From positions 2,046,001 to 2,110,000 of the forward strand of contig NZ_CP040005.1 in assembly GCF_005696555.1 (NCBI RefSeq): 64,000 nt of DNA, given 5' to 3'. Positions within the stretch are counted from its first letter, which is position 1. Each line of letters starts with the position of its first letter. The DNA is from Actinomyces sp. oral taxon 171 str. F0337 (GTDB taxonomy: Bacteria; Actinomycetota; Actinomycetes; Actinomycetales; Actinomycetaceae). A program made the translations under genes and the position numbers. Below the pieces are notes generated by a model, which saw nothing but the letters and a program-made list of their open reading frames with translations, made no database searches and was not told where the DNA came from. Below are positions 27,304 to 36,973 of this stretch, one piece after another.

Positions 27304-27349
27304 AGAAGCGCCATTCCCTCGGCCATCTGGCCGAGGGAATGGCGCTTCT
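27304..27349 (-). terminator. Very stable hairpin downstream of ettA
   Basis: A 21-bp perfect stem (27304-27324 with 27329-27349) with an ATCT loop lies 40 bases past the ettA stop. On the minus strand the tail is AGTCCTGTTT; on the plus strand it is TCTTATG. It most likely terminates ettA. Confidence 0.85.
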
Positions 27350-27388
27350 TCTTATGCGGTCGACCGGCGGGTGATTGACCGCGCCCAC

Positions 27389-29071
<1,683 letters not shown>

Positions 29072-29387
29072 TGCTCGTCTGCGCCTTTCGTCAGGGTGTG
29101 AGCGGAGGTTCTGCGCGACGACGGCGACCGACCGGTCCCCTCCGTGCGCACCGTGGCCAAGCCTAAGGGAGCCGCGGGGCAATGGCGACGACGGCGGAGG
29201 TGAGACGGTGCACGCGGATCCGCAGCGCCCCGCTGAGGTCCCATATGTTCTCGGACCATGCCCCTGGTAAGCCAGGAGGTAAAGCGTCTGTGGAAGGAGC
29301 GGGTCAAGGGCTTGGACATCAATGTCCGAAAACGGCCGGACTCCTTAAGGCACCGATGCCATGCTTGGAGCGTTTCTGAGGAGGATC
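29072..29387. other. Intergenic region between divergent ettA and the alkylation-repair gene
   Basis: This 316-base region holds both promoters. A perfect inverted repeat GGACAT-CA-ATGTCC (29314-29327) lies about 60 bases before the repair gene and is a candidate operator, possibly for autoregulation by the Ada domain. A 49-codon frame from ATG 29258 runs into the repair gene but shows no family likeness and is not called. Confidence 0.45.
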
Positions 29388-31460
29388 ATGCCGGATTTGG
29401 ACAGTAAATCGCTGTACAAGGCCCTGTTGGCCAAGGACAGCCGGTTCGACGGGCGATTCTTCGTCGGAGTCGCCACGACCGGCGTCTACTGCCGTCCAGT
29501 GTGCCGGGCGCGGAAACCGCTTGCGGTCAACTGCTCCTTCTACGCCACGGCAGCCGAGGCCGAGCAGGCGGGTTTCCGACCGTGCCTGCTGTGTCGGCCC
29601 GAGTTGGCACCCGGGTACGCGCCCGTGGACTCCTCAGCGTCACTGGCTCGCGCTGCGGCGCGCTACATCGAGAGGAACTGCGGTGTTCAGGGAAGCCTGA
29701 CGGACATCGCCCGTCATCTGGGATGCTCCAACCGTCACCTGCGCCGTGTCTTCGAGGGCGCTTATCACGTGCGTCCCGTCGAGTACCGCCAGACCTGCAG
29801 ACTTCTACTGGCCAAGAGCCTTCTGACCGACACGAACCTATCTGTGGTGGACGTGGCCTATTCCGCGGGATTCGGCAGCCTGCGCCGCTTCAACGAGGTG
29901 TTCCGACGTCGCTACCGGCTGACGCCCACCGTTTTGCGCAGCCAAGCACGGCTCAGTAGGACCGATGGTGACGCCGTCCGGCTCAGTCTGGGGTACCGTC
30001 CCCCATACTGTTGGGACCTCATGCTGAAGTTCCTGGCACGCAGAGCCATCCCCGGCGTCGAGAAGGTCGAGGAGGATCGTTACGCCAGGACGATCCGCCT
30101 GCGCTCCTCAGGACGTGATCTCACCGGCTGGGTGACCGTGGACAACGACGCTGAGCACAATCGGCTGACGGTGACCGTCTCCGCCTCCCTGCTGCCCGCA
30201 CTACCGGTGGTGCTGGATGGGATCAAGAATCTGTTCGATCTCCATTGCGAGCCGGATACCGTGGCTCGCGCGCTCACAAGCATGGACGAGTCCGCACTCG
30301 GAACATTCATCCCGGGCATACGCGTACCGGGCTGCTTCGACGCCTTCGAAACCGCTGTCCTCGCGGTCCTGGGTCAGCAGGTCACGGTCCAGGCGGCCAG
30401 GACACTGGCCGGTCGGCTCGTCCAGACCCTCGGCTCGCCCCTGGACACCGGAATCGACGGACTGACCATGACCTTCCCCATGGTTCAGGAGCTCCTCAAC
30501 CTCGACGGTGCGATCGAGCAGCATCTAGGACCGCTCGGCATCATTGCGGCCCGGGCACGGGCTATTCACGGCCTGGCCGCGATGATGAGTTCTGGCATCA
30601 TCGACGCCTCCTGCTGCCCCGACCCTGAAGCCGCAGTTGCTCGGTTCATGGAGATCCCGGGCATTGGAGCCTGGACCGCCAATTATATCGCCATGCGCTG
30701 CCTGGCCTGGCCCGATGCATTCCTCGCCACCGACCTGGAGGTCAGAAAGGCGCTGGGAACCCCGCCCCCAGGGAAGATCCTCACCCTGGCTGAATGTTGG
30801 AAACCGTGGCGGGCCTACGCCGTCATGCACCTGTGGAACCGGGCAGAAGCAGAATCAGCATCCGAACACGCCACCAAGAGCAAGAAGCGGAACGAGAAGA
30901 AGGAAGAGATGCACTACCTCAGCCATTACGAGTCACCCCTTGGCGCCATGACCATGGCCAGCGATGGCGAGTACCTCACGGGCCTGTGGTTCGACGGTCA
31001 GAAGTACGACCGCTCGACGATCGACAACGACGCGGCAGTCCAGCCCCATCTGCCCATCTTTACGCAGACGGCGCAGTGGCTCGACACCTACTTCGAGGGA
31101 GCCGATCCGGGTTTCACCCCGCCGATCAGGGTTGAGGGCTCCGACTTCAAGAAGATGGTCACCTCCATCATGCTCTCCATCCCCTTCGGCGCCACCAGCA
31201 CCTACGCCCAGATCGCTGCCGAGGTGGCCCGGCGTACCGGTCGGAAGCAGATGTCCGCCCAGGCCGTGGGTGGCGCGGTCGGGCGCAACCCGATCGTTCC
31301 CATCGTGCCGTGCCACCGCGTGGTCGCGACCAACGGCAGTCTGCGCGGCTACGCGGGCGGGGTCAACCGGAAGGAATGGCTCCTGGAGATGGAGGGGGTC
31401 AACGTGTCCGGTCTGTTAACACCGCCAGCCGCTGACGACGGCGGTGAAACGCGAGAATGA
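29388..31460 (+). CDS. Ada-AlkA-Ogt fusion: alkylation sensor, 3-methyladenine glycosylase and O6-methylguanine methyltransferase
   Basis: The 690-residue protein joins three DNA alkylation-repair activities. Residues 1-80 are the Ada zinc domain, with Cys35, Cys39, Cys66 and Cys69; one accepts methyl groups from phosphotriesters. Residues ~85-185 are an AraC-type double helix-turn-helix. Residues ~195-490 are an AlkA glycosylase with the HhH motif IPGIGAWTANYIAMR and catalytic Asp in FLATDLEVRK. A Lys/Glu-rich linker leads to an Ogt domain (~508-680) with acceptor Cys642 in VPCHRVV. M. tuberculosis has AdaA-AlkA plus separate Ogt; here all three are one frame. The ATG at 29388 follows GAGGAGG; an alternative start is 29361. 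An internal ATG at 30909 behind AAGGAAGAG could also yield free Ogt. The 3' end overlaps the convergent CPBP gene. Confidence 0.93.
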   Translation: MPDLDSKSLYKALLAKDSRFDGRFFVGVATTGVYCRPVCRARKPLAVNCSFYATAAEAEQAGFRPCLLCRPELAPGYAPVDSSASLARAAARYIERNCGVQGSLTDIARHLGCSNRHLRRVFEGAYHVRPVEYRQTCRLLLAKSLLTDTNLSVVDVAYSAGFGSLRRFNEVFRRRYRLTPTVLRSQARLSRTDGDAVRLSLGYRPPYCWDLMLKFLARRAIPGVEKVEEDRYARTIRLRSSGRDLTGWVTVDNDAEHNRLTVTVSASLLPALPVVLDGIKNLFDLHCEPDTVARALTSMDESALGTFIPGIRVPGCFDAFETAVLAVLGQQVTVQAARTLAGRLVQTLGSPLDTGIDGLTMTFPMVQELLNLDGAIEQHLGPLGIIAARARAIHGLAAMMSSGIIDASCCPDPEAAVARFMEIPGIGAWTANYIAMRCLAWPDAFLATDLEVRKALGTPPPGKILTLAECWKPWRAYAVMHLWNRAEAESASEHATKSKKRNEKKEEMHYLSHYESPLGAMTMASDGEYLTGLWFDGQKYDRSTIDNDAAVQPHLPIFTQTAQWLDTYFEGADPGFTPPIRVEGSDFKKMVTSIMLSIPFGATSTYAQIAAEVARRTGRKQMSAQAVGGAVGRNPIVPIVPCHRVVATNGSLRGYAGGVNRKEWLLEMEGVNVSGLLTPPAADDGGETRE

Positions 31461-32349
31461 GAAGGCCGACCACGGCCCAGATCACACCTTGGAGAATCCA
31501 GGTGATCGACCCGACGGGCAGATGCAGGGATTCTGCCACGTAGTAGTTCACCAGGTGGAACCCTCCATGCACGCCGATCGCAGACCATGTCGACCCGGAG
31601 ACGATTCGGACAATCATCGCCGTTACCGCGAATCCACACGGCAAGGCAAGATACGTGATGTGCTCAAGAAGATTCTGCTGCCCTACTTGAGAGAGAAGAT
31701 GAAGAACAGTGAATCCGAGGACACTGGAGGCCGCAGCGAAACGCGTCTCACCCAGCGATGAGAAGAGCCACCCCCTCCATATGATCTCCTCAGGAATTCC
31801 CTGAAGAAGGAAGGCTACGGAGAAGGACTCGACGATCGCGAGCCACAGTGGACCCTGGAGTACCGACTGGTCGCCACCGGCAAACCCGAGCACTTGAAGC
31901 ATGCCGGCCACCACAAGGTCCACGACGAGCGCAGCCAGAATCATCCCTGCCAGCCAAAGCATCGCACGTCTGTCGATGCGCAGGCCCATACTGACATGCC
32001 GGCCTCGGTCAAGCGTGCGGCCCAAGACATAGCACAGGGTAAGAGCGAGCACCACCGCCGCCCCATAGATCAGCAGCACACACGACCCCACCACGAATGA
32101 CTCCACGAGATCATCGGGATTCTCATGTGCGAGAGCAAAAGACTGGATGACAGGAATCTGCTTCAGTAAAGGCGGAGCGAGCGCGCAGGCGAACATCATC
32201 GCAAACGCAATCACGAAGCGCAGAACCTTGCCGCCCACAGTGAGGCGATGACCTTGATCCGATCGATACCCACTGAGATCCGAGGACTCTAGAGACGAGA
32301 GCGTTGACGAGACTTCCACCGACCGAGATTTTCCATGTGATGCACTCAT
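31399..32349 (-). CDS. CPBP family intramembrane metalloprotease
   Basis: The 316-residue membrane protein has about eight hydrophobic segments and the CPBP (CaaX protease / bacteriocin-processing, Abi) motifs: GIPEEIIWRGW (motif EExxxR), FTVLHLL (motif 2 His) and a later HGGFHL. Such proteins cleave substrates within the membrane; roles range from bacteriocin self-immunity to protein maturation. The ATG at 32349 was chosen; a GTG at 32391 would add 14 residues and neither has a strong ribosome-binding site. The 3' 62 bases overlap the 3' end of the convergent alkylation-repair gene. GC content is below that of the flanks, consistent with an acquired gene. Confidence 0.85.
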   Translation of the reverse strand: MSASHGKSRSVEVSSTLSSLESSDLSGYRSDQGHRLTVGGKVLRFVIAFAMMFACALAPPLLKQIPVIQSFALAHENPDDLVESFVVGSCVLLIYGAAVVLALTLCYVLGRTLDRGRHVSMGLRIDRRAMLWLAGMILAALVVDLVVAGMLQVLGFAGGDQSVLQGPLWLAIVESFSVAFLLQGIPEEIIWRGWLFSSLGETRFAAASSVLGFTVLHLLSQVGQQNLLEHITYLALPCGFAVTAMIVRIVSGSTWSAIGVHGGFHLVNYYVAESLHLPVGSITWILQGVIWAVVGLLILAFHRRRQRLAVLTDRTR

Positions 32350-32481
32350 GAAATTCACGGTACGCTCACCATTTTGCGACCTCAATCGCACCCCGGAGGA
32401 ATCAGGGGCGCATGGAAAAGAAATCAGGGCCCCCTCCGGGGGATCCCTGACTCCGATGCCGTTTCTGATGAAGCGATCCGA

Positions 32482-33603
32482 TCAGTCCTCGGCGGTCTCC
32501 TGCTGCTTGCGCCAGCGGATGCCGGCGTCGATGAAGCCGTCGATGTCGCCGTCGAACACCGAATCCGGGTTGCCGACCTCGAAGTTGGTCCGCAGGTCCT
32601 TGACCATCTGGTAGGGGTTGAGGACGTAGGAGCGCATCTGATCCCCCCAGGAGGCCTTGACATCCCCGGCGAGCTCTTTCTTCTTGGCGTCCTCCTCCTG
32701 CTGCTTGAGCAGGAGCAGTCGCGACTGGAGGACGCGCATGGCGGCGGCGCGGTTCTGGATCTGGGACTTCTCGTCCTGCATGGAGACCACCAGGCCCGTG
32801 GGCAGGTGGGTGATGCGCACGGCGGAGTCGGTGGTGTTGACGCTCTGCCCACCGGGTCCCGAGGAGCGGAAGACGTCGATGCGGATGTCGGTCTCGGGGA
32901 TGTCGATGTGGTCGGTGGACTCGATGAGCGGAATGACCTCGACGGCGGCGAATGAGGTCTGGCGGCGGCCCTGGTTGTCGAAGGGGCTGATGCGCACCAG
33001 GCGGTGGGTGCCGCCCTCGACGCTCAGGGTCCCGTAGGCGTAGGGGGCGTGGATCTCGAAGGTGACCGACTTCAGGCCCGCCTCCTCGGCGTAGGAGGTG
33101 TTGAGAACCTTGACGGGGTACTCGTGCCGCTCGGCCCAGCGGGTGTACATGCGCAAGAGCATCTCGGCGAAGTCGGCGGCGTCCACACCGCCGGCGCCGG
33201 AGCGGATGGTGATGACGGCGTCGCGGGGGTCGTACTCGCCACTGAGCAGCGTGCGGATCTCCAGTTCGGAGAGGTCCTTGCTGATGGCGGACAGGTCCGC
33301 CTCGGCCTCGGCGAGGATCTCGGCGGCGTCCTCCCCCTCCTCCTCGCCGGCGAGCTCGACCATCGCCTCGAGGTCCTCAATGCGCTCCCCCAGGCTCTCA
33401 ACCCGCTTGAGGTCGGCCTGAGCGTGGGACAGCGCCGAGGTGACCACCTGAGCTGAGTCGGGGTCATCCCACAGGTCAGGCGCGGAGGCCTGCTCGGAAA
33501 GCTCGGCGATCCGGGCGCGCAGGGCCTCGGGGTCGGTAACCGCGGCGATGGAGGCGTAGGTGTGTCGGAGTCGTTCGATCTCAGCGGAGAAGTCAGTGGC
33601 CAC
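32482..33603 (-). CDS. prfB: Peptide chain release factor 2
   Basis: RF2 releases nascent chains at UGA and UAA stops. The 373-residue protein has the stop-recognition tripeptide SPF in [16 protein letters not shown] and the catalytic GGQ in [17 protein letters not shown]. The GTG at 33603 ([12 protein letters not shown]) gives the normal actinobacterial length. The frame is continuous, so the autoregulatory +1 frameshift of E. coli prfB is absent. No good ribosome-binding site is seen before the GTG. It stands alone, in line with the LysR gene upstream but 100 bases away. Confidence 0.95.
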   Translation of the reverse strand: MATDFSAEIERLRHTYASIAAVTDPEALRARIAELSEQASAPDLWDDPDSAQVVTSALSHAQADLKRVESLGERIEDLEAMVELAGEEEGEDAAEILAEAEADLSAISKDLSELEIRTLLSGEYDPRDAVITIRSGAGGVDAADFAEMLLRMYTRWAERHEYPVKVLNTSYAEEAGLKSVTFEIHAPYAYGTLSVEGGTHRLVRISPFDNQGRRQTSFAAVEVIPLIESTDHIDIPETDIRIDVFRSSGPGGQSVNTTDSAVRITHLPTGLVVSMQDEKSQIQNRAAAMRVLQSRLLLLKQQEEDAKKKELAGDVKASWGDQMRSYVLNPYQMVKDLRTNFEVGNPDSVFDGDIDGFIDAGIRWRKQQETAED

Positions 33604-33703
33604 AGAGGGGAGTCTACGGCAGAACGCGCAAGGGGTGCCGTCGGGACGGACTCGGCCCGCTCCGACGGCTCGGTCACGCCCGCTGTTGTCCCTGATCCGC
33701 CCC

Positions 33704-34615
33704 TCACCCCAGCTCAATGCCCTGGGCCTGGGTGAGCAGCGCCTCGAGCACCGCGCGTGTCGCTGGGCCCGGCTCGGTGCGGGTTGATCGGTGACGCACC
33801 ACCAGCTGGCGCGCGCCCAGCCCGGGCAGGCGCACCACGCTGAGCTCGTCCGGGACGAGTCCGGAGTAGACGGCCAGCTCGGGCAGGAGGGCGCACCCCA
33901 GCCCCTGACCGACCATGGCCAGAACGACGTCGTAGTCGTAGGCGACGTGCCGCGTCGTCAACGGCACCCCCAGCTGACGCTCCAGGCGGTCCAGGGCGAA
34001 GGCGCCTGCGGTCCCCGGGGCCAGATCGATCCAGGTGGCGCGTGCCAGGTCCGCCAGGGTCGTTGGGGCCGCCTGCTCGGCCGGCACGACAACGAGCCAG
34101 GACTCGTCCAGCAGCGGGATGTCGGCCATGCCCCGGGGCGCCGCGGGCAGCGTGTGCTCGTCACGCTCGATGAGGACCAGGTCGAGCTCGCCCCGACGCA
34201 GCCGGGACAGGGCGTTGCGCTCCTCGACCTCCTCGACGATCACCTCCAGCTCCGGGCTGGTGGTCACCAGAGAGCTCAGGAGGGGCAGCAGGAGCGCACG
34301 GACGGCGGAGGCGAAGCCCCCAACACGCACCACACCTGAGGGGATGGAGTCGTCCAGGTCCGCCAGCTCACGGCGCACGGTGGTCAGCTCGTCCTCAATG
34401 CGCTCGGCCGCGTCCGCCAGAACCTTCCCGGCCGCCGTGAGCACGGCTCCGGTGGGTGTGCGGTCCAGGACCCGGGCACCGCACTCGCGCTCCAGGAGGC
34501 GAATCCGCTGGGAGACGGCCGACGGCGTTATATGAAGGAGATCTGCCGCTGCGACGACTCCTCCGGCCCGATGGACGGCCAATAGAACCGAGAGCCTCTG
34601 AGGCAGTACCTGCAT
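33704..34615 (-). CDS. LysR family regulator, ArgP/LysG type
   Basis: The 303-residue regulator has an N-terminal winged helix ([35 protein letters not shown]) and a LysR substrate-binding domain. The sequence order and length fit the ArgP/IciA/LysG branch, which responds to lysine or arginine and typically controls a LysE-type basic amino-acid exporter. Here the divergent neighbour is instead a small CBU_0592-like membrane protein, only 72 bases away, so that gene is the likely target. The ATG at 34615 is the family start. Effector is unknown. Confidence 0.88.
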   Translation of the reverse strand: MQVLPQRLSVLLAVHRAGGVVAAADLLHITPSAVSQRIRLLERECGARVLDRTPTGAVLTAAGKVLADAAERIEDELTTVRRELADLDDSIPSGVVRVGGFASAVRALLLPLLSSLVTTSPELEVIVEEVEERNALSRLRRGELDLVLIERDEHTLPAAPRGMADIPLLDESWLVVVPAEQAAPTTLADLARATWIDLAPGTAGAFALDRLERQLGVPLTTRHVAYDYDVVLAMVGQGLGCALLPELAVYSGLVPDELSVVRLPGLGARQLVVRHRSTRTEPGPATRAVLEALLTQAQGIELG

Positions 34616-34651
34616 GAAGTAAATCTACACCCCTCATGCAGATAGATGCGA

Positions 34652-34680
34652 TTGACCTTCATTCGGGGGTGTCCAAGAAT
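34652..34680 (+). promoter_or_regulatory. Promoter of the small membrane protein gene, probably leaderless
   Basis: -35 TTGACC (34652-34657), 17-base spacer, -10 AAGAAT (34675-34680). The GTG start codon at 34688 lies where transcription should begin, and no ribosome-binding site is present. The promoter sits inside the 72-base gap with the divergent LysR gene, the usual site of LysR control. Confidence 0.65.
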
Positions 34681-34687
34681 CATCCCC

Positions 34688-35044
34688 GTGAACGACGTGC
34701 TCTCCTCCCTCATCTCTATCGGCGGCTGGATCGGTGCCGCTGAGCTCCTCATGGCCTACTTCATGGTCTCCAAGGGCACGATCGCAGGCGATTCGCTCAA
34801 GTACCAGGCCCTCAACATCACCGGATCCGTGCTGCTGACGATCAACTGCGCAAGCTCCGGGGCCTGGCCCAGCGTCATCGCCAACGCCTTCTACCTCATG
34901 GTGGGCATCAACATCCTGTTCACGGTGAAGCGGGCCTACATCGCGCAGCTCTCGCGCCGACAGAAGGAGGAGCTGTGGGCCCGGATGCACCAGCGCCGGC
35001 GCTCCTCCCCCGTGGTCTCAGCAGGCTTCGTCGAGCAGGCCTGA
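34688..35044 (+). CDS. Small membrane protein, CBU_0592-like domain
   Basis: The 118-residue protein has three predicted membrane helices: IGGWIGAAELLMAYFMVS, ITGSVLLTINCAS and VIANAFYLMVGINILFTV. The pattern of W-G start, QALNITGS and NAFYLMVG resembles the CBU_0592 domain, whose function is unknown. A basic cytosolic tail follows. The GTG at 34688 was chosen because upstream in-frame residues overlap the promoter and LysR operator region. It is divergent from an ArgP/LysG-type regulator, so transport or sensing of a small molecule is possible but not shown. Confidence 0.75.
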   Translation: MNDVLSSLISIGGWIGAAELLMAYFMVSKGTIAGDSLKYQALNITGSVLLTINCASSGAWPSVIANAFYLMVGINILFTVKRAYIAQLSRRQKEELWARMHQRRRSSPVVSAGFVEQA

Positions 35045-35098
35045 GGGCGCAGGCCTCCTCGAGACTCCTCCCTCACACAACCTTCCACCTACCCGTTT

Positions 35099-35131
35099 CG
35101 ACGCAGCGAGTCCTGTCGACTCACTGCGTCG
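35099..35131. terminator. Terminator between the small membrane protein and the tad operon
   Basis: CGACGCAG (35099-35106) pairs with CTGCGTCG (35124-35131), and GAGTC (35108-35112) with GACTC (35118-35122), leaving small mismatches and a 5-base loop. It lies between convergent genes and overlaps the last codons of the TadG-like gene. It is preceded by CCCGTTT on the plus side. Confidence 0.6.
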
Positions 35132-35627
35132 TCGTCATCCGGGCCGAACCCGTGGCGGTGATGGTGAAGCCCTCGGCCGGAAGGATCCCCCAGGGCAGGA
35201 AGGGCGGACGGGAACGCGCCTGCAGCGTCACCACGGCGGTCTGGCTGTCGGCGGCTCGGGCACTGACAATCGTGGCCCCCTCCAGCTTGGCCGCTGCCGG
35301 CTGGGCGGACAGGTCCTCAGCCGCCTTGCTTCTCACCCCCATATCGGTGAGGGCTCCGGGCGCCGTATCCGTGGCGCCACCCCCGTAGTAGGGGTGCTCA
35401 TCCATGCTGTCGGCTCCCGCGGCCGCAGCCGAGTCCGCCAGGGATGTGAGGGTCTTGAGGTCGAGGTAGACGGCGGTGGCCGAGGCCGCGACGAACAGCA
35501 GCGCGAGGACGACGCAGATGAGCCCGACTCCCAGGAGAAGCGTCTGCCCGTTCTCCTCGCGGCGCAGCCGATGCGCCAGGGCACGGAGCCGCCGCTGAGC
35601 AGCCCTGGGACCGGGCATCTTGTTCAC
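35121..35627 (-). CDS. TadG-like (Rv3654c-type) pilus-assembly protein
   Basis: The 168-residue protein has a basic cytosolic start, one membrane helix beginning at REENGQTLLLGVGLICVVLALLFVAA, and an extracellular remainder with ADSAAAAGADSMDE. This is the layout of actinobacterial Rv3654c-type proteins, sometimes called helicase/secretion neighbourhood TadE-like, found last in tad clusters. The E-N-G-Q motif resembles the processing site of pseudopilins. The start ATG overlaps the stop of the preceding gene (ATGA), so translation is coupled. Its role in the pilus is probably minor-pilin-like but undefined. Confidence 0.82.
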   Translation of the reverse strand: MNKMPGPRAAQRRLRALAHRLRREENGQTLLLGVGLICVVLALLFVAASATAVYLDLKTLTSLADSAAAAGADSMDEHPYYGGGATDTAPGALTDMGVRSKAAEDLSAQPAAAKLEGATIVSARAADSQTAVVTLQARSRPPFLPWGILPAEGFTITATGSARMTTTQ

Positions 35628-36178
35628 TGCTCCTCCTTGCCCGGCAGGGTGATGGAGCGCTCGGTGTCCACGACGACGACGTCGCGACCGATCCCCAGCG
35701 AGGCGAAGCCGGGAAGGTCCACACCGACCGAGACCCTGACCGTCGCCGTCTGTCCCCGGGCGCAGCCGTGCGCGCAGGTCACCGACAGGGAGCCGGAGGG
35801 ATCGGCGTCGACGCCCTGATCGGACAGGGACAGCTGCATCGCCACCTGCGCGTTGTCCATCGCGGAGGGCGAGTCATCGACCTCCAGGACCCGGCTGGCG
35901 GCGTCGGCCGCCGAGGCGACGGCGAAGGTCGTGGCCTGGATCTGGGCGAGCGTGACCACCAGATAGAGCACGGGCACCACCAGGACGGCACTCCAACCGA
36001 TGAACTCGACGATCGCGTTGCCCTCCTCCTGGCTCATGAGCCACCGGATGCTCCGACCGCCTGGCCTGAGAGGCTCTCGGAGCCAGCCGACGGCCCGCCC
36101 GGTGAAAGGGACCTCCCTCCTCGGTGACCGAGATGCGGCACGACGTCCGCGACTCCTTGAGCCGGCCATGGCTATCAC
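35624..36178 (-). CDS. TadE-like pseudopilin (second)
   Basis: The 184-residue protein has a basic N-terminus (~50 residues), then EEGNAIVEFIGWSAVLVVPVLYLVVTLAQIQ, the G-N-A-[IV]-V-E-F pattern of TadE pseudopilins with Glu at the fifth position of the hydrophobic stretch. A small extracellular domain follows, with CAHGC that may form a disulfide. The GTG start at 36178 is favoured because GAGAGG lies 9 bases before it; an ATG lies 9 bases further in. It lies 6 bases after the first TadE gene and overlaps the TadG-like gene. Confidence 0.82.
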   Translation of the reverse strand: MIAMAGSRSRGRRAASRSPRREVPFTGRAVGWLREPLRPGGRSIRWLMSQEEGNAIVEFIGWSAVLVVPVLYLVVTLAQIQATTFAVASAADAASRVLEVDDSPSAMDNAQVAMQLSLSDQGVDADPSGSLSVTCAHGCARGQTATVRVSVGVDLPGFASLGIGRDVVVVDTERSITLPGKEEQ

Positions 36179-36184
36179 CCGTAC

Positions 36185-36667
36185 TCACCTCTCCCGGATC
36201 AGGGAGGACTCATCGACGGCGTGCCCGGTGACCCTCAGCGTCCCCCCGGGTCCGAGGAGCCCCAGGACGGGAAGTGGCGCTGTCACTGTCACCTCAACGA
36301 TCGTCAGGTCACCGGAGGGGACCCGCGAGATGGTGACGGTGTCCACGTAGCCGTGCCTCAGGGCGGCGTCGGACAGAACCTGCACCCGTTGGCGCGCCTC
36401 GGCCTCCGTGCCCCCGACCAGAGCGGCTCGACGAGCGCCGTCTCCGGCGGCGTCGGTGAGGACGTTGCGGGCGTAGACCCCCAGGGTGACCTGGAGGAGC
36501 GCCACGAAAACGGTGATGACGAGCGCACCGACCATGACGAAATCGACGACGGCCGACCCCAGCTCGTTCTGCGCACTGAGGCGGCTGCGGCGGCTGCGGC
36601 CCACCCGGGGTCGTGCGCGACCACTCCACGGGACCGCGCCTCGGCGAGGCCCTTGCTCAGATCGCAC
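36185..36667 (-). CDS. TadE family pseudopilin (first)
   Basis: The 160-residue protein has a basic N-terminus and the TadE-type hydrophobic helix LGSAVVDFVMVGALVITVFVAL, followed by VYARNVLTDAAGDGARRAAL as in TadE proteins. Asp stands where most pseudopilins have Glu five residues into the mature helix. TadE proteins are processed by the TadV-type prepilin peptidase and are needed for Flp pilus assembly. The GTG start at 36667 lies inside the end of the DUF4244 gene (11-base overlap), so the two are coupled. Confidence 0.85.
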   Translation of the reverse strand: MRSEQGPRRGAVPWSGRARPRVGRSRRSRLSAQNELGSAVVDFVMVGALVITVFVALLQVTLGVYARNVLTDAAGDGARRAALVGGTEAEARQRVQVLSDAALRHGYVDTVTISRVPSGDLTIVEVTVTAPLPVLGLLGPGGTLRVTGHAVDESSLIRER

Positions 36668-36887
36668 TCGTCACCTTCGCGATGGCGTTGAGGAAGACCT
36701 CGGTCAGCGTGCTGCCGGCCACCGTCCACAGAGCCACGACGAGACCTGCTGTCATGAGGGTCACCAGGACCCAGCCGGGGACGTCGCCGCGCTCATCGCG
36801 CAGATCGATCCGGGTCGGGCCGGCGGCACGCCATGGCCGGGAACCGTGTTGAGAGGTGCGAGAGGAGGGAGGGATGAGGCGCTTCAT
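36657..36887 (-). CDS. DUF4244 protein, Flp pilin-like major subunit candidate
   Basis: A 76-residue protein with a basic start, then DERGDVPGWVLVTLMTAGLVVALWTVAGS, a single helix, and the short tail TLTEVFLNAIAKVTSAI. This is the DUF4244 family, which occupies the Flp pilin position in actinobacterial tad clusters. A prepilin cleavage site would lie near the RGD/VPGW junction. The ATG at 36887 has an AAGGAG ribosome-binding site 6 bases upstream and is clearly the true start. The strong site fits a highly made pilin. Confidence 0.88.
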   Translation of the reverse strand: MKRLIPPSSRTSQHGSRPWRAAGPTRIDLRDERGDVPGWVLVTLMTAGLVVALWTVAGSTLTEVFLNAIAKVTSAI

Positions 36888-36973
36888 GATTGCTCCTTGC
36901 TGTCGGGCGGGAATCCGGGTGAGGGGATGACGGTTGGTCGGGCTCTGGAGGCGCAGGGGGTGACGGGTACGCT

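Noticed and set aside
29258..29404. 49-codon frame upstream of the alkylation-repair gene
   Set aside because: No recognisable features; overlaps the better-supported start of the repair gene.
32482..33603. Programmed frameshift in prfB
   Set aside because: The frame is continuous from the GTG start, with no in-frame TGA near the 5' end.
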